64,000 nucleotides of DNA from an uncultured Bacteroidales bacterium (lineage in GTDB: Bacteria; Bacteroidota; Bacteroidia; Bacteroidales; P3): positions 1-64,000 of the forward strand of contig ONJY01000010.1 in the NCBI GenBank assembly GCA_900318275.1. Reading direction: 5' to 3'. The position numbers and the translations under genes were made by a program. This document shows, piece by piece, positions 24,193 to 32,525 of the stretch. Below the pieces are notes generated by a model, which saw only the letters and a list, made by a program, of their open reading frames with translations, was not told where the DNA came from and ran no database searches. Each line of letters begins with the position of its first letter. Positions within the stretch are counted from its first letter, which is position 1.

Positions 24193-25467
24193 TTAGTCCG
24201 CATCCCTCAGAATCGGCATCGTCATGCACCTCGCACCGCCACCGGCCCTCGGCAACTCGCTTCCCGGGAATGCTGCCACGAACTTCTCGTAGCTGTTCAT
24301 GTCCACCCTCCCGCTCACGATATCCTCGGCGTTGAGCACCGCAAAGCCCGCCCTGTCCAGCGCCTCTATAGTCTTCGCGTTGCGGCGGTAGCCTATCACC
24401 TTGCCGTCGCCCAGCGAGAAGAAATTGCACCCCGAATGCCACTGCTCGCGCAGCTGCACCCATGGGTCGCTCCCGCCTCCAGTCACCGGCTCTATATCCC
24501 ATCCGAGACCCTGCAGACCCTTCACCATGTCGGGCACCTTCGTGTATCTGATATTGCCACCCTCGATGGTGATCAGCGTTGTGTCCTTGCCGGCAAACAA
24601 GCCAGTCTTCTTCAGCATCGGCTCGAACACCATGCACTCGTGCTTCCCAAGGAACGTGAACACCATGTCCAGATGGATGAAACTCTCAGGACTCTTGGGC
24701 AGCTCCTGCACCAGTATGTTGAACCTCTCGCGCTCCTGCGCAAAAGTCTGCGCCAGATACTTGATACCCTTCACATTCGTCCGTATACCCTGACCGATGC
24801 ACAGCAAGTCGGGAGCGGCAATCTGCACGTCGCCGCCCTCCGTCCTCGCGTCGCGGTCCCACGCCATAGCGTTCAGCGTCTCCACCTTGAAGAAATGCTT
24901 GAAGATGGCCTCGTAGATCAGCGTCTCACGCTCCCTCACCTCGAAACTCATCGAGTTCACCAGCACCCTGTCGTACACCGTGCTGCTCGCATCCCTCGTG
25001 AAAAACAAGTTGTACAGCGGCTTCAGCAGATAACGCGACTCCAGATCCCCACTCTCCACTCTCCACTCTCCACTCCTCCACTCCGGGTCCTCATATCCCT
25101 CAATCAGTGCAGCTGCAAGCTCGGCCGACGGCAGACCCATAAGCCTCTCGGCCAGGTCGTCGTCGCAATTGTCCATATCGCAGCTCCCCTCCACCAAGTG
25201 GCGGCGCAACTCGCTGTCCTCCAGCAACTCCTCCAGTATATCCTCCACATAGTACACATCCGTCCACTTCTCCAGCACACCGCAGAAATTGCTGTACTCC
25301 ACGTCCACTATCGGCTTGTTCAAAATATCGCTGTACAGCGCATGTGCTGCATTCAGCGGCGTCATACGCTCAATCTCAACACCCGGACGGTGCAGCAGCA
25401 CAGCTCGCAGACGCCCCGTCTCCGACGCCACATTCACCCTGCACGCTTTTAGTCTATTTCTTTCCAT
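24193..25467 (-). CDS. arcA: Arginine deiminase
   Basis: A 424-residue enzyme that hydrolyses arginine to citrulline and ammonia. Motifs of the family are FFTRDAS (with the Asp), EGGDVQIA, HLDMVFTFL (catalytic His) and, near the C-terminus, GGGARCMTMPI with the nucleophilic Cys. No arcB, arcC or transporter is next to it, so it may act for citrulline/ammonia production or in the arginine supply. At 25051-25079 heptads of the ACTCTCC type are translated in frame as GEWRVESG in the loop before PLYNLFFTRD. TATATTTG at 25540-25533 on the minus strand is a likely promoter box. Confidence 0.87.
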   Translation of the reverse strand: MERNRLKACRVNVASETGRLRAVLLHRPGVEIERMTPLNAAHALYSDILNKPIVDVEYSNFCGVLEKWTDVYYVEDILEELLEDSELRRHLVEGSCDMDNCDDDLAERLMGLPSAELAAALIEGYEDPEWRSGEWRVESGDLESRYLLKPLYNLFFTRDASSTVYDRVLVNSMSFEVRERETLIYEAIFKHFFKVETLNAMAWDRDARTEGGDVQIAAPDLLCIGQGIRTNVKGIKYLAQTFAQERERFNILVQELPKSPESFIHLDMVFTFLGKHECMVFEPMLKKTGLFAGKDTTLITIEGGNIRYTKVPDMVKGLQGLGWDIEPVTGGGSDPWVQLREQWHSGCNFFSLGDGKVIGYRRNAKTIEALDRAGFAVLNAEDIVSGRVDMNSYEKFVAAFPGSELPRAGGGARCMTMPILRDAD

Positions 25468-25532
25468 ATAGTTCTATCAATCATTACACTAACCGCCAAC
25501 CACCATCGGCAGGCGGCATACAATAGAGAATG

Positions 25533-25540
25533 CAAATATA
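25533..25540 (-). promoter_or_regulatory. Promoter -7 box for arcA
   Basis: TATATTTG on the minus strand, 66 bases upstream of the arcA ATG. No clean -33 TTTG at the usual distance was seen. Confidence 0.4.
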
Positions 25541-25617
25541 CGAAGAAAAATCCAATATATAACAATAAACATAAAAAAAATATCCACAGACATAGACACA
25601 CCCGTGGATAACCTCCC

Positions 25618-25765
25618 GTACAGAACCCCTTCGCCTCCCCTACCTCCCCTCTTCGACCTTCCTATCGCATCCGCTCCATCCAACACCCCTCCACGGCCGA
25701 AGCAAGGCCGAGGAGGGGTCGAAGGGGAGCCGAAGGGGCTCTATCTAAAAAACTGTCTATCAGGC
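25618..25765. repeat. Palindromic MITE/REP-like element, copy 2
   Basis: Terminal inverted arms AGAACCCCTTCGCCTCCCCT (25622-25641) and its near-complement at 25722-25742 enclose an inner hairpin (CCCTCC at 25687 with GGAGGG at 25712, arms also CGGCC/GGCCG). The core CCTATCGCATCCGCTCCATCCA at 25661-25682 matches copy 1 at 15613-15634 with one difference. Like copy 1 it directly follows a minus-strand gene (yebC) and touches its stop. No gene lies in 25468-25759. Confidence 0.75.
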
Positions 25766-26470
25766 CATATTATGGAACACATTGACGACATCGTCGTCAT
25801 TTTCAAGGCGTTCCAGCAAGCCGTTGACGTCTTCCTGCTGCTCGGGCGTGAGCTCGCGCATCGTGAGCGGTATACGCTCGAACTTGAAACTCTTTATCTC
25901 CAGACCCTTGTCTTCCAGAAACTTGGAGATGGGGCCATAGTTCTTGAAGTCTGCGTAGATGAGTATCTCGTCCTCGTCGCGGAAGACTTCGTCGATGTCG
26001 CAGTCGATGAGTTCGAGCTCCAGCTCGTCCATGTCGATGCCGTCGTGCCAGGCGACGACAAAGGAGCACTTGCGCTCGAAGAGGAAGTCATTCATGCCCA
26101 TGGTGCCCAGTTCGCCCTTGCCGCGCACGAAGGCGGCGCGGAGGTTAGCGACGGTGCGCGTGGGGTTATCGGTGGCAGTCTCCACGACGATGGCGGTGCC
26201 GTGGGGGCCTTTGCCGTCGTAGACGACCTCTTTGTAGGCCGACTTGTCCTTCTCGGTGGCGCGCTTGATGGCGCGTTCCACATTCTCCTTGGGCATCGAC
26301 TCACTCTTGGCGGTCTGCATCAGCAGGCGCAGACGCAGGTTGGACGAGGGATCGGGGCCACCGGCAAGGACGGCCAGTTCAATTTCCTTACCAATCTTGG
26401 TGAAGGTGCGGGCCATGTGGCCCCAACGTTTCAGTTTTCTTGCTTTGCGGTATTCAAATGCGCGACCCAT
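25760..26470 (-). CDS. yebC: YebC/PmpR family protein
   Basis: A 236-residue protein with the family start MGRAFEYRKARKLKRWG and the motifs GGPDPSSNLRLRLLMQTAKSESMPKENVERAIKRA and YEVVYDGKGPHGTAIVVETATDN-like text. YebC proteins were long called transcription regulators and are now linked to translation of proline-rich stretches. The Asp/Glu-rich region ends in LERLENDDDVVNVFHNMA, as in other members. It ends at repeat copy 2 and lies 17 bases after the SulP stop. Confidence 0.93.
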   Translation of the reverse strand: MGRAFEYRKARKLKRWGHMARTFTKIGKEIELAVLAGGPDPSSNLRLRLLMQTAKSESMPKENVERAIKRATEKDKSAYKEVVYDGKGPHGTAIVVETATDNPTRTVANLRAAFVRGKGELGTMGMNDFLFERKCSFVVAWHDGIDMDELELELIDCDIDEVFRDEDEILIYADFKNYGPISKFLEDKGLEIKSFKFERIPLTMRELTPEQQEDVNGLLERLENDDDVVNVFHNMA

Positions 26471-26487
26471 AGTATTGATGTTTTATG

Positions 26488-28182
26488 TTATTGATTCAAT
26501 TGTTTTTTGAGGTATTCCGTGCATTCCTCGAAGGTCTTGAAGGTGTGATCCTCGGGGACGACGGCAGGGATGACCTTGTGCGTGGTGAGCATGTACATAG
26601 GCTGAGGCTGGATGATGGTCATAAGCACCTGCACGCCACGTGCCTGCAGGTCTTTGATGGCCTCCTCCATGGCGTAGAGGCCGCTCTGATCCATGAAACT
26701 CACCAGACGCATGCGGATGATGACAATCTTGGCACTGTCGGGCACCGTCTGCATCACCTCCTTGAACTTGTTGATGGTGCCGAAGAAGATGGGACCGTTG
26801 AGGCGCTGCACGTAGATCTGGTGGGCCACGGTGTCGGGCATGCCGCCCTCGTCAGCCCAGGGGCTCTCCTTGTCGAAGTTGGTCATCTCCTGACTGCTGT
26901 AGCCACCCTCGACGAGGTCGGAAGCGCGCTTCATGAAGAGCACGCAGGCTATCACCATGCCGATGCCCACAGCGGTGAGCAGGTCGACGAAGACGGTGAC
27001 GAGGAAGACGACGATGAGCACCACAGCGTCGGCACGCGGTATCTTGGGCAGATCCTTGAAGCCGCGGAAGTCAATGATGCCCACACCCACAGTGATGAGA
27101 ATGCCGGCGAGGACCGACAGCGGCACATACTGCACCACAGAACCGAGGCCCAGCATGATGGCCAGTAGCAGCAGGGCATGCACCATGCCGCTGAGCTGCG
27201 TGCGGCCGCCGCTCTTGACGTTGACCACGGTGCGCATGGTGGCACCGGCACCGGGCAGACCGCAGAAGAGACCGGCGATGGCGTTGCCTATACCCTGCCC
27301 TATCAGCTCGCGGTTGCTGTTGTGCTTGGTCTTGGTGATATTGTCGGCCACCACCGAGGTGAGCAGCGTGTCGATGGAACCAAGGCCTGCGAGGGTGAGG
27401 CCCGGAACGATGGCAGCCATCAGGACAGCGCCCCAGTTGATGCCGGCGAGGCTGACACCCTCCTTGGCGAAGAAGGGCATGGGTATGCCCGAAGGAATCT
27501 TGCCGATGGTGGCGACACCATCCATGTCGATGAAGAGCGAGACGACGGTCATCACTACGAGGGCGACGAGCGTGGAGGGTACCTTCTTGGTGAGCAGCGG
27601 GAAGAGGTAGATGATGGCCACCGTGGCCACGCCGAGCAGCAGGGCTGTGATGCTGGTGGAAGCCACCGCTCCGGGGAGCCCGACAAGGAGTTCAATCATC
27701 GATCCGCCTTTGCTCTGCCCCAGGAGAGGATAGATCTGCTGCAGGATGATGATGACGCCGATGCCGCTCATGAAGCCGCTGAGGACGGGGTAAGGTATGT
27801 AGCGCACATACTTGCCTATCTTGATGAGGCCGAAGAGAATCTGGAAGATGCCGCAGAAGATGGCGGCGAGAGCCATGGATAGCATCACTTCGGAGATGCT
27901 GCCGTTGGAAGCCGTCCAGGCGCCGGTGACGAGGGTGGCTGTGACGACGGTCATAGGGCCAGTGGGGCCACTGATCTGGCTGTGGGTGCCACCGAAGAGG
28001 GCGGCGAAGAAGCCTAGGAGCATAGCGCCGGTGAGACCGACATAGGCACCGAGAGAAGCCGCCGACGGGTCGGTGACACCGCTGAAGGCTTGTATGCCGA
28101 AAGCGAGAGCGAGAGGAAGTGCGACGATGCCGGCGGTGATGCCGCCGAAGAGGTCGCCTTTAACGTTGCTAAACAGTTTCAT
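26488..28182 (-). CDS. SulP family anion transporter with STAS domain
   Basis: A 564-residue protein. The start KGDLFGGITAGIVALPLALAFG and a first third with GPTGPMTVVTATLV are SulP hallmarks; about 12-14 membrane segments run to about 420, including PGAGATMRTVVNVKSGGRTQLSG. The C-terminal STAS domain begins near 455 (RLNGPIFFGTINKFKEVM, then MDQSGLYAMEEAIKDL). Substrate may be sulfate, bicarbonate or another anion. Between it and the gene at 28855 lies a heptad repeat. Confidence 0.92.
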   Translation of the reverse strand: MKLFSNVKGDLFGGITAGIVALPLALAFGIQAFSGVTDPSAASLGAYVGLTGAMLLGFFAALFGGTHSQISGPTGPMTVVTATLVTGAWTASNGSISEVMLSMALAAIFCGIFQILFGLIKIGKYVRYIPYPVLSGFMSGIGVIIILQQIYPLLGQSKGGSMIELLVGLPGAVASTSITALLLGVATVAIIYLFPLLTKKVPSTLVALVVMTVVSLFIDMDGVATIGKIPSGIPMPFFAKEGVSLAGINWGAVLMAAIVPGLTLAGLGSIDTLLTSVVADNITKTKHNSNRELIGQGIGNAIAGLFCGLPGAGATMRTVVNVKSGGRTQLSGMVHALLLLAIMLGLGSVVQYVPLSVLAGILITVGVGIIDFRGFKDLPKIPRADAVVLIVVFLVTVFVDLLTAVGIGMVIACVLFMKRASDLVEGGYSSQEMTNFDKESPWADEGGMPDTVAHQIYVQRLNGPIFFGTINKFKEVMQTVPDSAKIVIIRMRLVSFMDQSGLYAMEEAIKDLQARGVQVLMTIIQPQPMYMLTTHKVIPAVVPEDHTFKTFEECTEYLKKQLNQ

Positions 28183-28199
28183 ATATCTTATAAATTACT

Positions 28200-28225
28200 A
28201 ATTCTTAATCCTTAACTCTTAACTA
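28200..28225. repeat. Heptad repeat between SulP and PAP2 genes
   Basis: Degenerate 7-base units of the TTCTTAA, TCCTTAA, CTCTTAA type fill the gap and run into the stop region of the PAP2 gene. Confidence 0.7.
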
Positions 28226-28855
28226 ATCCAGCGCCCAGTAAACGAGTGTGACACTGAGTATTCCCAGACCGGCACCGGCACAGACGTCGCCGAGCCAGTG
28301 GCGGTTGTTGTAGATGCGCATAGCGGCCACGGTGACAGCCACAGCGTAGCCCGCAACAGCTATCCATGGGTACTCCTCGCCATATTCGCGGCGCAGTATC
28401 TCGGCACCCGTGAAGGCCGTGAAGGTATGTCCCGAGGGGAAGCTGTTGAGCCGTGAGCCGTCGGGGCGCTCGACAGCGAGAGCGTACTTGAAGGCATTGA
28501 GCCAGCCTGCACCAAGCAGATAGGAGCCGCCCTCGAGCAGGAGGAGACGGTTGAAGGAGTGCTTGCCCTTGAGACCACAGAGGTTGAGGACCAACGGTGC
28601 CGATGCCGGCAGGTACTGTATGTAGTCGTCGAAGTGCAGCTTGGGGTTATGCGAAGAGACCACCTTGTCGCGCAACGAGAGATTGACGCCATTGGCGGTG
28701 GGGTTGTAGGTAAGGACGGCGCCGGTGGCCATCAGCGCTGTTGCCGACAAGGCCGGAGTCAGTTCAAAACGCGGCAGACGCAGACCTGCGGTGTCCCATT
28801 GGCAGTAGGCACCGAGAGAGGCGACAAGCAGCAGTATGGTCAACAGTTGTTTCAT
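28223..28855 (-). CDS. PAP2 family phosphatase, membrane-associated
   Basis: A 210-residue protein with a signal peptide or N-terminal anchor and three to four membrane helices. PAP2 motifs are KYALAVERPDGS (K-x6-RP), FPSGHTFTAF and RIYNNRHWLGD (R-x5-H-x3-D). It is a candidate lipid phosphatase (undecaprenyl pyrophosphate, lipid A or phosphatidic acid), unlike the soluble class A enzyme at 9495. The start overlaps the comB stop by 4 bases. Confidence 0.87.
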   Translation of the reverse strand: MKQLLTILLLVASLGAYCQWDTAGLRLPRFELTPALSATALMATGAVLTYNPTANGVNLSLRDKVVSSHNPKLHFDDYIQYLPASAPLVLNLCGLKGKHSFNRLLLLEGGSYLLGAGWLNAFKYALAVERPDGSRLNSFPSGHTFTAFTGAEILRREYGEEYPWIAVAGYAVAVTVAAMRIYNNRHWLGDVCAGAGLGILSVTLVYWALD

Positions 28856-29562
28856 AGGGTAAGCAGACCGTCTTTAAGGATTGGCACCACAGGGCATGTG
28901 TCCTGCCGGAAAGCGAAGCTCACGTCGGCAGCAGCTCCGAGACCGTAGAGACGGTGTACATGGGTGCAACGCTGACAGTAGTCATATGGATCGCTCTTCG
29001 CCACCTGCCACAAGGCGAGAGCCATGTTGGCGGCATCATTGGCGATTATGAGTTCAGAGTCAAGAGTCAAGAGTTTCTGGATTATAGCACCGGCCACAAG
29101 GGTATCTTCAATGCAAAAGTCATTCTGCCAACCCGAACAGAGGAGGACGGTGTCCATGCCCCCGTTGGCGAGGCGGTCGCATACGGCCGAAAGGTTGGCG
29201 AAGGAAGCCACAAGGGTGAGGTCGGCATCGGCGCCACGAAGTATGGAGACGGTGCCGTTGGTGGTGCTGTAGGCCAATTTGACGCCTGTCATATCGCTGC
29301 GCAGATACTCCGTCGGCGAATTGCCGTACTCAGCGTCGCCAACCTTGCGGCCACCACGCTCTGCGGCCACAAGAAACCCATGCTCGCGGAAACGGCCGAT
29401 GCCCTCAAGAGTGTCGAGAGGAAGTACAGACGAACAGCCTGCCTGAAAGGCCGCACAGACGGCGGTGGTGGCACGCAGAAGGTCTATAGCCACGGTGACG
29501 TTGTGCTCCTTAATAGCGCGGTAGGGGTACAATGCTGGAGACAGGGAGACCTCTATCCTCAT
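28852..29562 (-). CDS. comB: ComB family 2-phosphosulfolactate phosphatase-like protein
   Basis: A 236-residue protein of the ComB family: VAIDLLRATTAVCAAF, AERGGRKVGDAEYGNSP, STTNGT and CSGWQNDFCIEDTLVAGAI are all in order. In methanogens ComB makes sulfolactate for coenzyme M; in Bacteroidota the role is not known and may be another phosphatase reaction. At 29050-29077 four heptads of GAGTCAA type are translated as LLTLDSE, in the loop before the C-terminal domain. Overlaps of 4 bases on both sides suggest one operon with the PAP2 and GNA1162-like genes. Confidence 0.83.
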   Translation of the reverse strand: MRIEVSLSPALYPYRAIKEHNVTVAIDLLRATTAVCAAFQAGCSSVLPLDTLEGIGRFREHGFLVAAERGGRKVGDAEYGNSPTEYLRSDMTGVKLAYSTTNGTVSILRGADADLTLVASFANLSAVCDRLANGGMDTVLLCSGWQNDFCIEDTLVAGAIIQKLLTLDSELIIANDAANMALALWQVAKSDPYDYCQRCTHVHRLYGLGAAADVSFAFRQDTCPVVPILKDGLLTL

Positions 29563-30320
29563 AGTTCCTCGTCTTTTAGCTGTTCCACGCTGCCGTCGCG
29601 ACGGATGCGGAGGTTGAAATATTCAGGATGCGGCTTGGCATATTGCTCTGCCTCCTGACGGCGGGAACGTTTGCCTGCCGGCAGGTCCTTGAGGACGTAC
29701 TTGTTGAGTATCTCCACCAGACGGCAACGCTGTGCCGTCTCAAGGTCGCAGCCATACTGCTCGGCGAACTCAAGGTCTGCCTTGAGGGGCTTAGGGGTGC
29801 CTTTAAAGTCGGTGGGGAGCATCTTGGTGGCATTGACATGCACGTGCAGCATTTCCATGCCGTTGTGGGTAGAACGCAACACATACTCAACCTCTACGCT
29901 CCATGAATTAGAGGTGTGCGACCAGTTGAGAAGGTCTATAAAGAGTACGGCATCAATACCCAAATCGGTATACAGGTCTGTGATATTATCGTTGCGCAAC
30001 TGCTTGCCAGTGCGTGTTTCGGTGGCTGCTATCTGAGCCGATGCCAGAGGACCGAGGACATAGTATCCATGGCTCGTCAGCGGGTCGGTGGCTGTGAGGT
30101 AGAGTTGTCGCGAAGCGATGTTGAGCGAGGCGTTGTATATGGAGTCGTATGTCTCACGCACAGCACGGCGCATGGAGACATCGTTGAGGGGTGCGACATA
30201 GACGACCGAAGGCTCCTGCTGATAGAGTTCATTGTAGCGTGCCAGCTTCTTCTCACCCTTGCAGGAAAAGAGCGTCATAGGGAGCAACAGTATCAAGAAC
30301 AGACGCACGTACTTCATCAT
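29559..30320 (-). CDS. GNA1162 family (DUF799) lipoprotein
   Basis: A 253-residue lipoprotein with a lipobox ending LFSC (Cys20 when counted from the first Met). The mature part follows the GNA1162 pattern: PSVVYVAPLNDVS, then TDPLTSHGYYVLGPLASAQI, DLGIDAVLFIDLLNW and SVEVEYVLRS. In many bacteria GNA1162 is encoded with a CsgG-like protein and a DUF4810 lipoprotein as an outer-membrane set of unknown function. The DUF4810 partner is the next gene upstream (4-base overlap). A basic C-terminal tail of about 50 residues is extra. Confidence 0.72.
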   Translation of the reverse strand: MMKYVRLFLILLLPMTLFSCKGEKKLARYNELYQQEPSVVYVAPLNDVSMRRAVRETYDSIYNASLNIASRQLYLTATDPLTSHGYYVLGPLASAQIAATETRTGKQLRNDNITDLYTDLGIDAVLFIDLLNWSHTSNSWSVEVEYVLRSTHNGMEMLHVHVNATKMLPTDFKGTPKPLKADLEFAEQYGCDLETAQRCRLVEILNKYVLKDLPAGKRSRRQEAEQYAKPHPEYFNLRIRRDGSVEQLKDEEL

Positions 30321-31138
30321 TCAGCCTCCTTTCCTTTCTGTTTTTGAGCCTTACGTTCTTCAGCACGACGCTGCTTCTCGGCATCACGTTGTTTGGCTTT
30401 TTCCTTGGCCAGACGCTTCTTCTCCTTCTCGGCTTCTTTCTTGGCCTTCTCCTTTTCCTTCTTGGCTTTCTTCTTGTCGGCTTTAGCCTGCTTGCGGGCG
30501 TCTATCTTGGCCTGCTTGGCAGCAGCCACGGAGTCGGCAGCAGCCTTACGCTGCAGCTCGGCCTGCTGCTGTTCCTGCACCAACAACTCACGTTTCTGGT
30601 TTGCTGTGAGGCGTATAGGGTATTCAACCGAGTCGACAGGAGTCTGCATCAAGACGCGGATGCTGTCGGTGCTGTCTATGACAGATGCTATTTGCGGGAG
30701 GGGTCGCAGAGCGGTGAGGCTGTCGTATGACCAGCCTTGCAGCTTGACGAGGTCGGCAGTGTCGTTCTTTCCGGCAAGAGTATCGTCGACCATGTTGGGC
30801 AGAAGACGTTCCTTGATGCGGCGCACGAGAAGACGGCTTTCAGGGAATGCTTTGGCTTCGGCGTTGAGCATGCGGCAGGCTTCACCGTCGTGTCCCATGA
30901 GCGCCAACGTCACACCGTATTCGGCATACATGCCGGGATGCAGGGTATCGGCTTTGACGGCGGCATTGAGGTTTTCAGCATGGGCGCAGGCGAGGGAGTA
31001 GAGCGAGCCGTATGTGCTGTTTGTCTGGTAGTCGAGCATGGCGGCGCGTGGTGTGCCGACAAAGCGCCCGGAACATGCCGTCAGCACTAAGGCTGCAAGC
31101 ATGCAGCTATAGAACCTGATATGTCGTTTCCTGTGCAT
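30317..31138 (-). CDS. DUF4810-like lipoprotein with a long Lys/Ala-rich C-terminal coiled coil
   Basis: The start is taken at MHRKRHIRFYSCMLAALVLTAC (31138); the longer frame starts inside the RNase P RNA gene. The lipobox is LTAC. Residues 35-115 match DUF4810: YGSLYSLACAHAE, HPGMYAEYGVTLALMGHDGEACRMLNAEAKAFPESR. From about 185 the protein is a charged helix of Lys, Ala and Glu (AKKEKEKAKKEAEKEKKRLA), which ordinary DUF4810 proteins lack. The third usual partner, CsgG, is missing upstream, where rnpB lies instead. Its leader and signal-peptide region resemble those of the T9SS gene at 34886. Confidence 0.65.
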   Translation of the reverse strand: MHRKRHIRFYSCMLAALVLTACSGRFVGTPRAAMLDYQTNSTYGSLYSLACAHAENLNAAVKADTLHPGMYAEYGVTLALMGHDGEACRMLNAEAKAFPESRLLVRRIKERLLPNMVDDTLAGKNDTADLVKLQGWSYDSLTALRPLPQIASVIDSTDSIRVLMQTPVDSVEYPIRLTANQKRELLVQEQQQAELQRKAAADSVAAAKQAKIDARKQAKADKKKAKKEKEKAKKEAEKEKKRLAKEKAKQRDAEKQRRAEERKAQKQKGKEAE

Positions 31139-31162
31139 TGTTATGTGCTTCTCAATAACAAA

Positions 31163-31568
31163 AAATGGCAAGGACCTATAAGCCGGGTTCTGTCGTGTTC
31201 TATCATCAATCTACTGCCGCCGTCGCCGACGGCCTCTATCAACCTACCCCCCGATAATGCAGGCGAGCCAGCCCGCTGCTTTGCGGCCTATCGGTATATT
31301 TGGTCTTTCAGCCCATGAGGCTTGCCATCGTGCCCGTTGCCGGAACACGTCGTGGGCTCTTACCCCGCGTTTTCACCCTTGCTTCATGTACAGAGGCCGA
31401 CGAATGTAGGCACCCGCACATGGAGCGGTTTCTTTTCTGTGGCGCTTTCTGTAGCCATTCGGTTACCCTAATGACCCCTTCCCGTTAGGAAGCATGGTGG
31501 CTCGTGCTGCCCGGACTTTCCTCTCGGCCCAAGGGCCCAGCGATAGAACAGTCCCTGCCATTATTTCA
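31163..31568 (-). ncRNA. rnpB: RNase P RNA (type A)
   Basis: On the minus strand the 5' part has GAGGAAAGTCCGGGCA and the 3' part ACAGAACCCGGCTTATAGG, the two halves of the universally conserved P4 region; GGGTAACCG-like and GAAACCGC text lies between. Ends are approximate: the 5' end is set about 6-8 bases after the TAATTTTG box at 31581-31574 and the 3' end before ATTTTTTG at about 31168-31161. It is the catalytic RNA that matures tRNA 5' ends. The start codon of the following DUF4810 gene is about 25 bases past the RNA's 3' end. Confidence 0.93.
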
Positions 31569-31573
31569 AACTG

Positions 31574-31608
31574 CAAAATTACTATTTTTTTTTCATATAG
31601 GGCGCAAA
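31574..31608 (-). promoter_or_regulatory. Promoter of rnpB
   Basis: TAATTTTG on the minus strand (31581-31574), with a TTTG at 31608-31605 (23 bases away, slightly long). The stretch around it, TATGAAAAAAAA plus the box and GCAGT, is nearly the same as the promoter region at 36322-36345. Confidence 0.6.
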
Positions 31609-31691
31609 ATGTGGTAAATAAATAGAGCCGACAATATATTTTGTCGGCTTATTCGTTGAGTATATGTAATTTCCGCTGATGTCAGCACCGG

Positions 31692-32525
31692 CTACCAGAC
31701 GACGGTGACGGTGCCCGCTTCGCGGTGTGAAGAGCCATCGGTACCGCGAAATGTGGCGACCCACACATAGGCGCCCTGTGGCACAGAAGTGCCGTTATGT
31801 GTAGCATCCCAGACTTCATTGATGTCGCTACTCTTGAAGAGGAGACGGCCTCCTCGGTTGTAGATATGGATGCGGAAGTCGCTGACATCGGAGGTTGCAA
31901 CTACCTTGAAGACGCGGTTTTCCGCCACATCGCCATTGGGTGTGATGATATTGGGGGCCCATAGTATGTTGTCGACCTGATAGGGAACGGGGGCGGGTCC
32001 GCCCACCTTTGTCGACGATACGCTCTCGTGGCTATCCGCCTGAAGCTGACCTGTAATCATACTGTCAGGTTCGGCGGTTGTTTTCGGGGTTTCTGGTATT
32101 GGGTTGACAGGCGTTGCTGTCAGCTCGGCGAACAGGCTTTCATCAAAAAGATTGTCGTATACTGGTTCGTTGACCTTTGGCAAAGCCGACTGTGTCTCCG
32201 GTAAAATATAAAGCCCATCGGCCATAAGTTTGCTATCGGCTTTTGCAGTGACATTTGCTGGAGAGTCTGCGACAATAGCATCAGTTATTGTTTCATCAGC
32301 GACAGGCTGGTTGACGACAGGCACAATGGCGACTTGCTGTGTCTCTACAGCATCATTTGCCGTTCCCCTATTCAGCGACCATATAGCGACCACAGCAACG
32401 GCAATTACAGCAACAGCGACTCCGCCAATGCGCAATGCTCGACGTAAACGCAAATGGCGATGTACCGCATCAAACAAACCCTCGTCGGGCTTCACTTCAT
32501 AGTTTTTCCAGTTGTTATCCATCAT
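31692..32525 (-). CDS. Single-span membrane protein with C-terminal T9SS/gliding type B domain, likely ECF partner
   Basis: A 277-residue protein with no signal peptide. About 33 cytosolic residues (DNNWKNYEVKPDEGLFDAVHRHLRLRR) precede one membrane helix (33-52), then a low-complexity Ala/Val/Pro linker and, from about 190, a gliding-motility C-terminal (CHU_C, type B) fold: NILWAPNIITPNGDVAENRVFKV, FRIHIYNRGGRLLFKS, WDATHNGTSVPQGAYVWVATF. Its start overlaps the stop of the ECF sigma gene by 4 bases. The layout, a short cytosolic segment before a membrane span next to an ECF gene, is that of an anti-sigma factor, but I see no ASD zinc motif. Confidence 0.72.
   Translation of the reverse strand: MMDNNWKNYEVKPDEGLFDAVHRHLRLRRALRIGGVAVAVIAVAVVAIWSLNRGTANDAVETQQVAIVPVVNQPVADETITDAIVADSPANVTAKADSKLMADGLYILPETQSALPKVNEPVYDNLFDESLFAELTATPVNPIPETPKTTAEPDSMITGQLQADSHESVSSTKVGGPAPVPYQVDNILWAPNIITPNGDVAENRVFKVVATSDVSDFRIHIYNRGGRLLFKSSDINEVWDATHNGTSVPQGAYVWVATFRGTDGSSHREAGTVTVVW

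Noticed and set aside
22249..25452. Plus-strand open frame of 1067 codons across DUF2723 and arcA
   Set aside because: It covers two clear minus-strand genes and the gap between them; His/Arg-rich translation has no known motif.
24193..25467. Agmatine deiminase as the identity of the 424-residue protein
   Set aside because: The FTRD, EGGD and C-terminal RCMTMP motifs fit arginine deiminase, and agmatine deiminases lack this set and the N-terminal helical insert.
31136..31171. Longer start (31171) for the DUF4810-like gene
   Set aside because: It begins inside the RNase P RNA gene and spoils the lipoprotein signal peptide.
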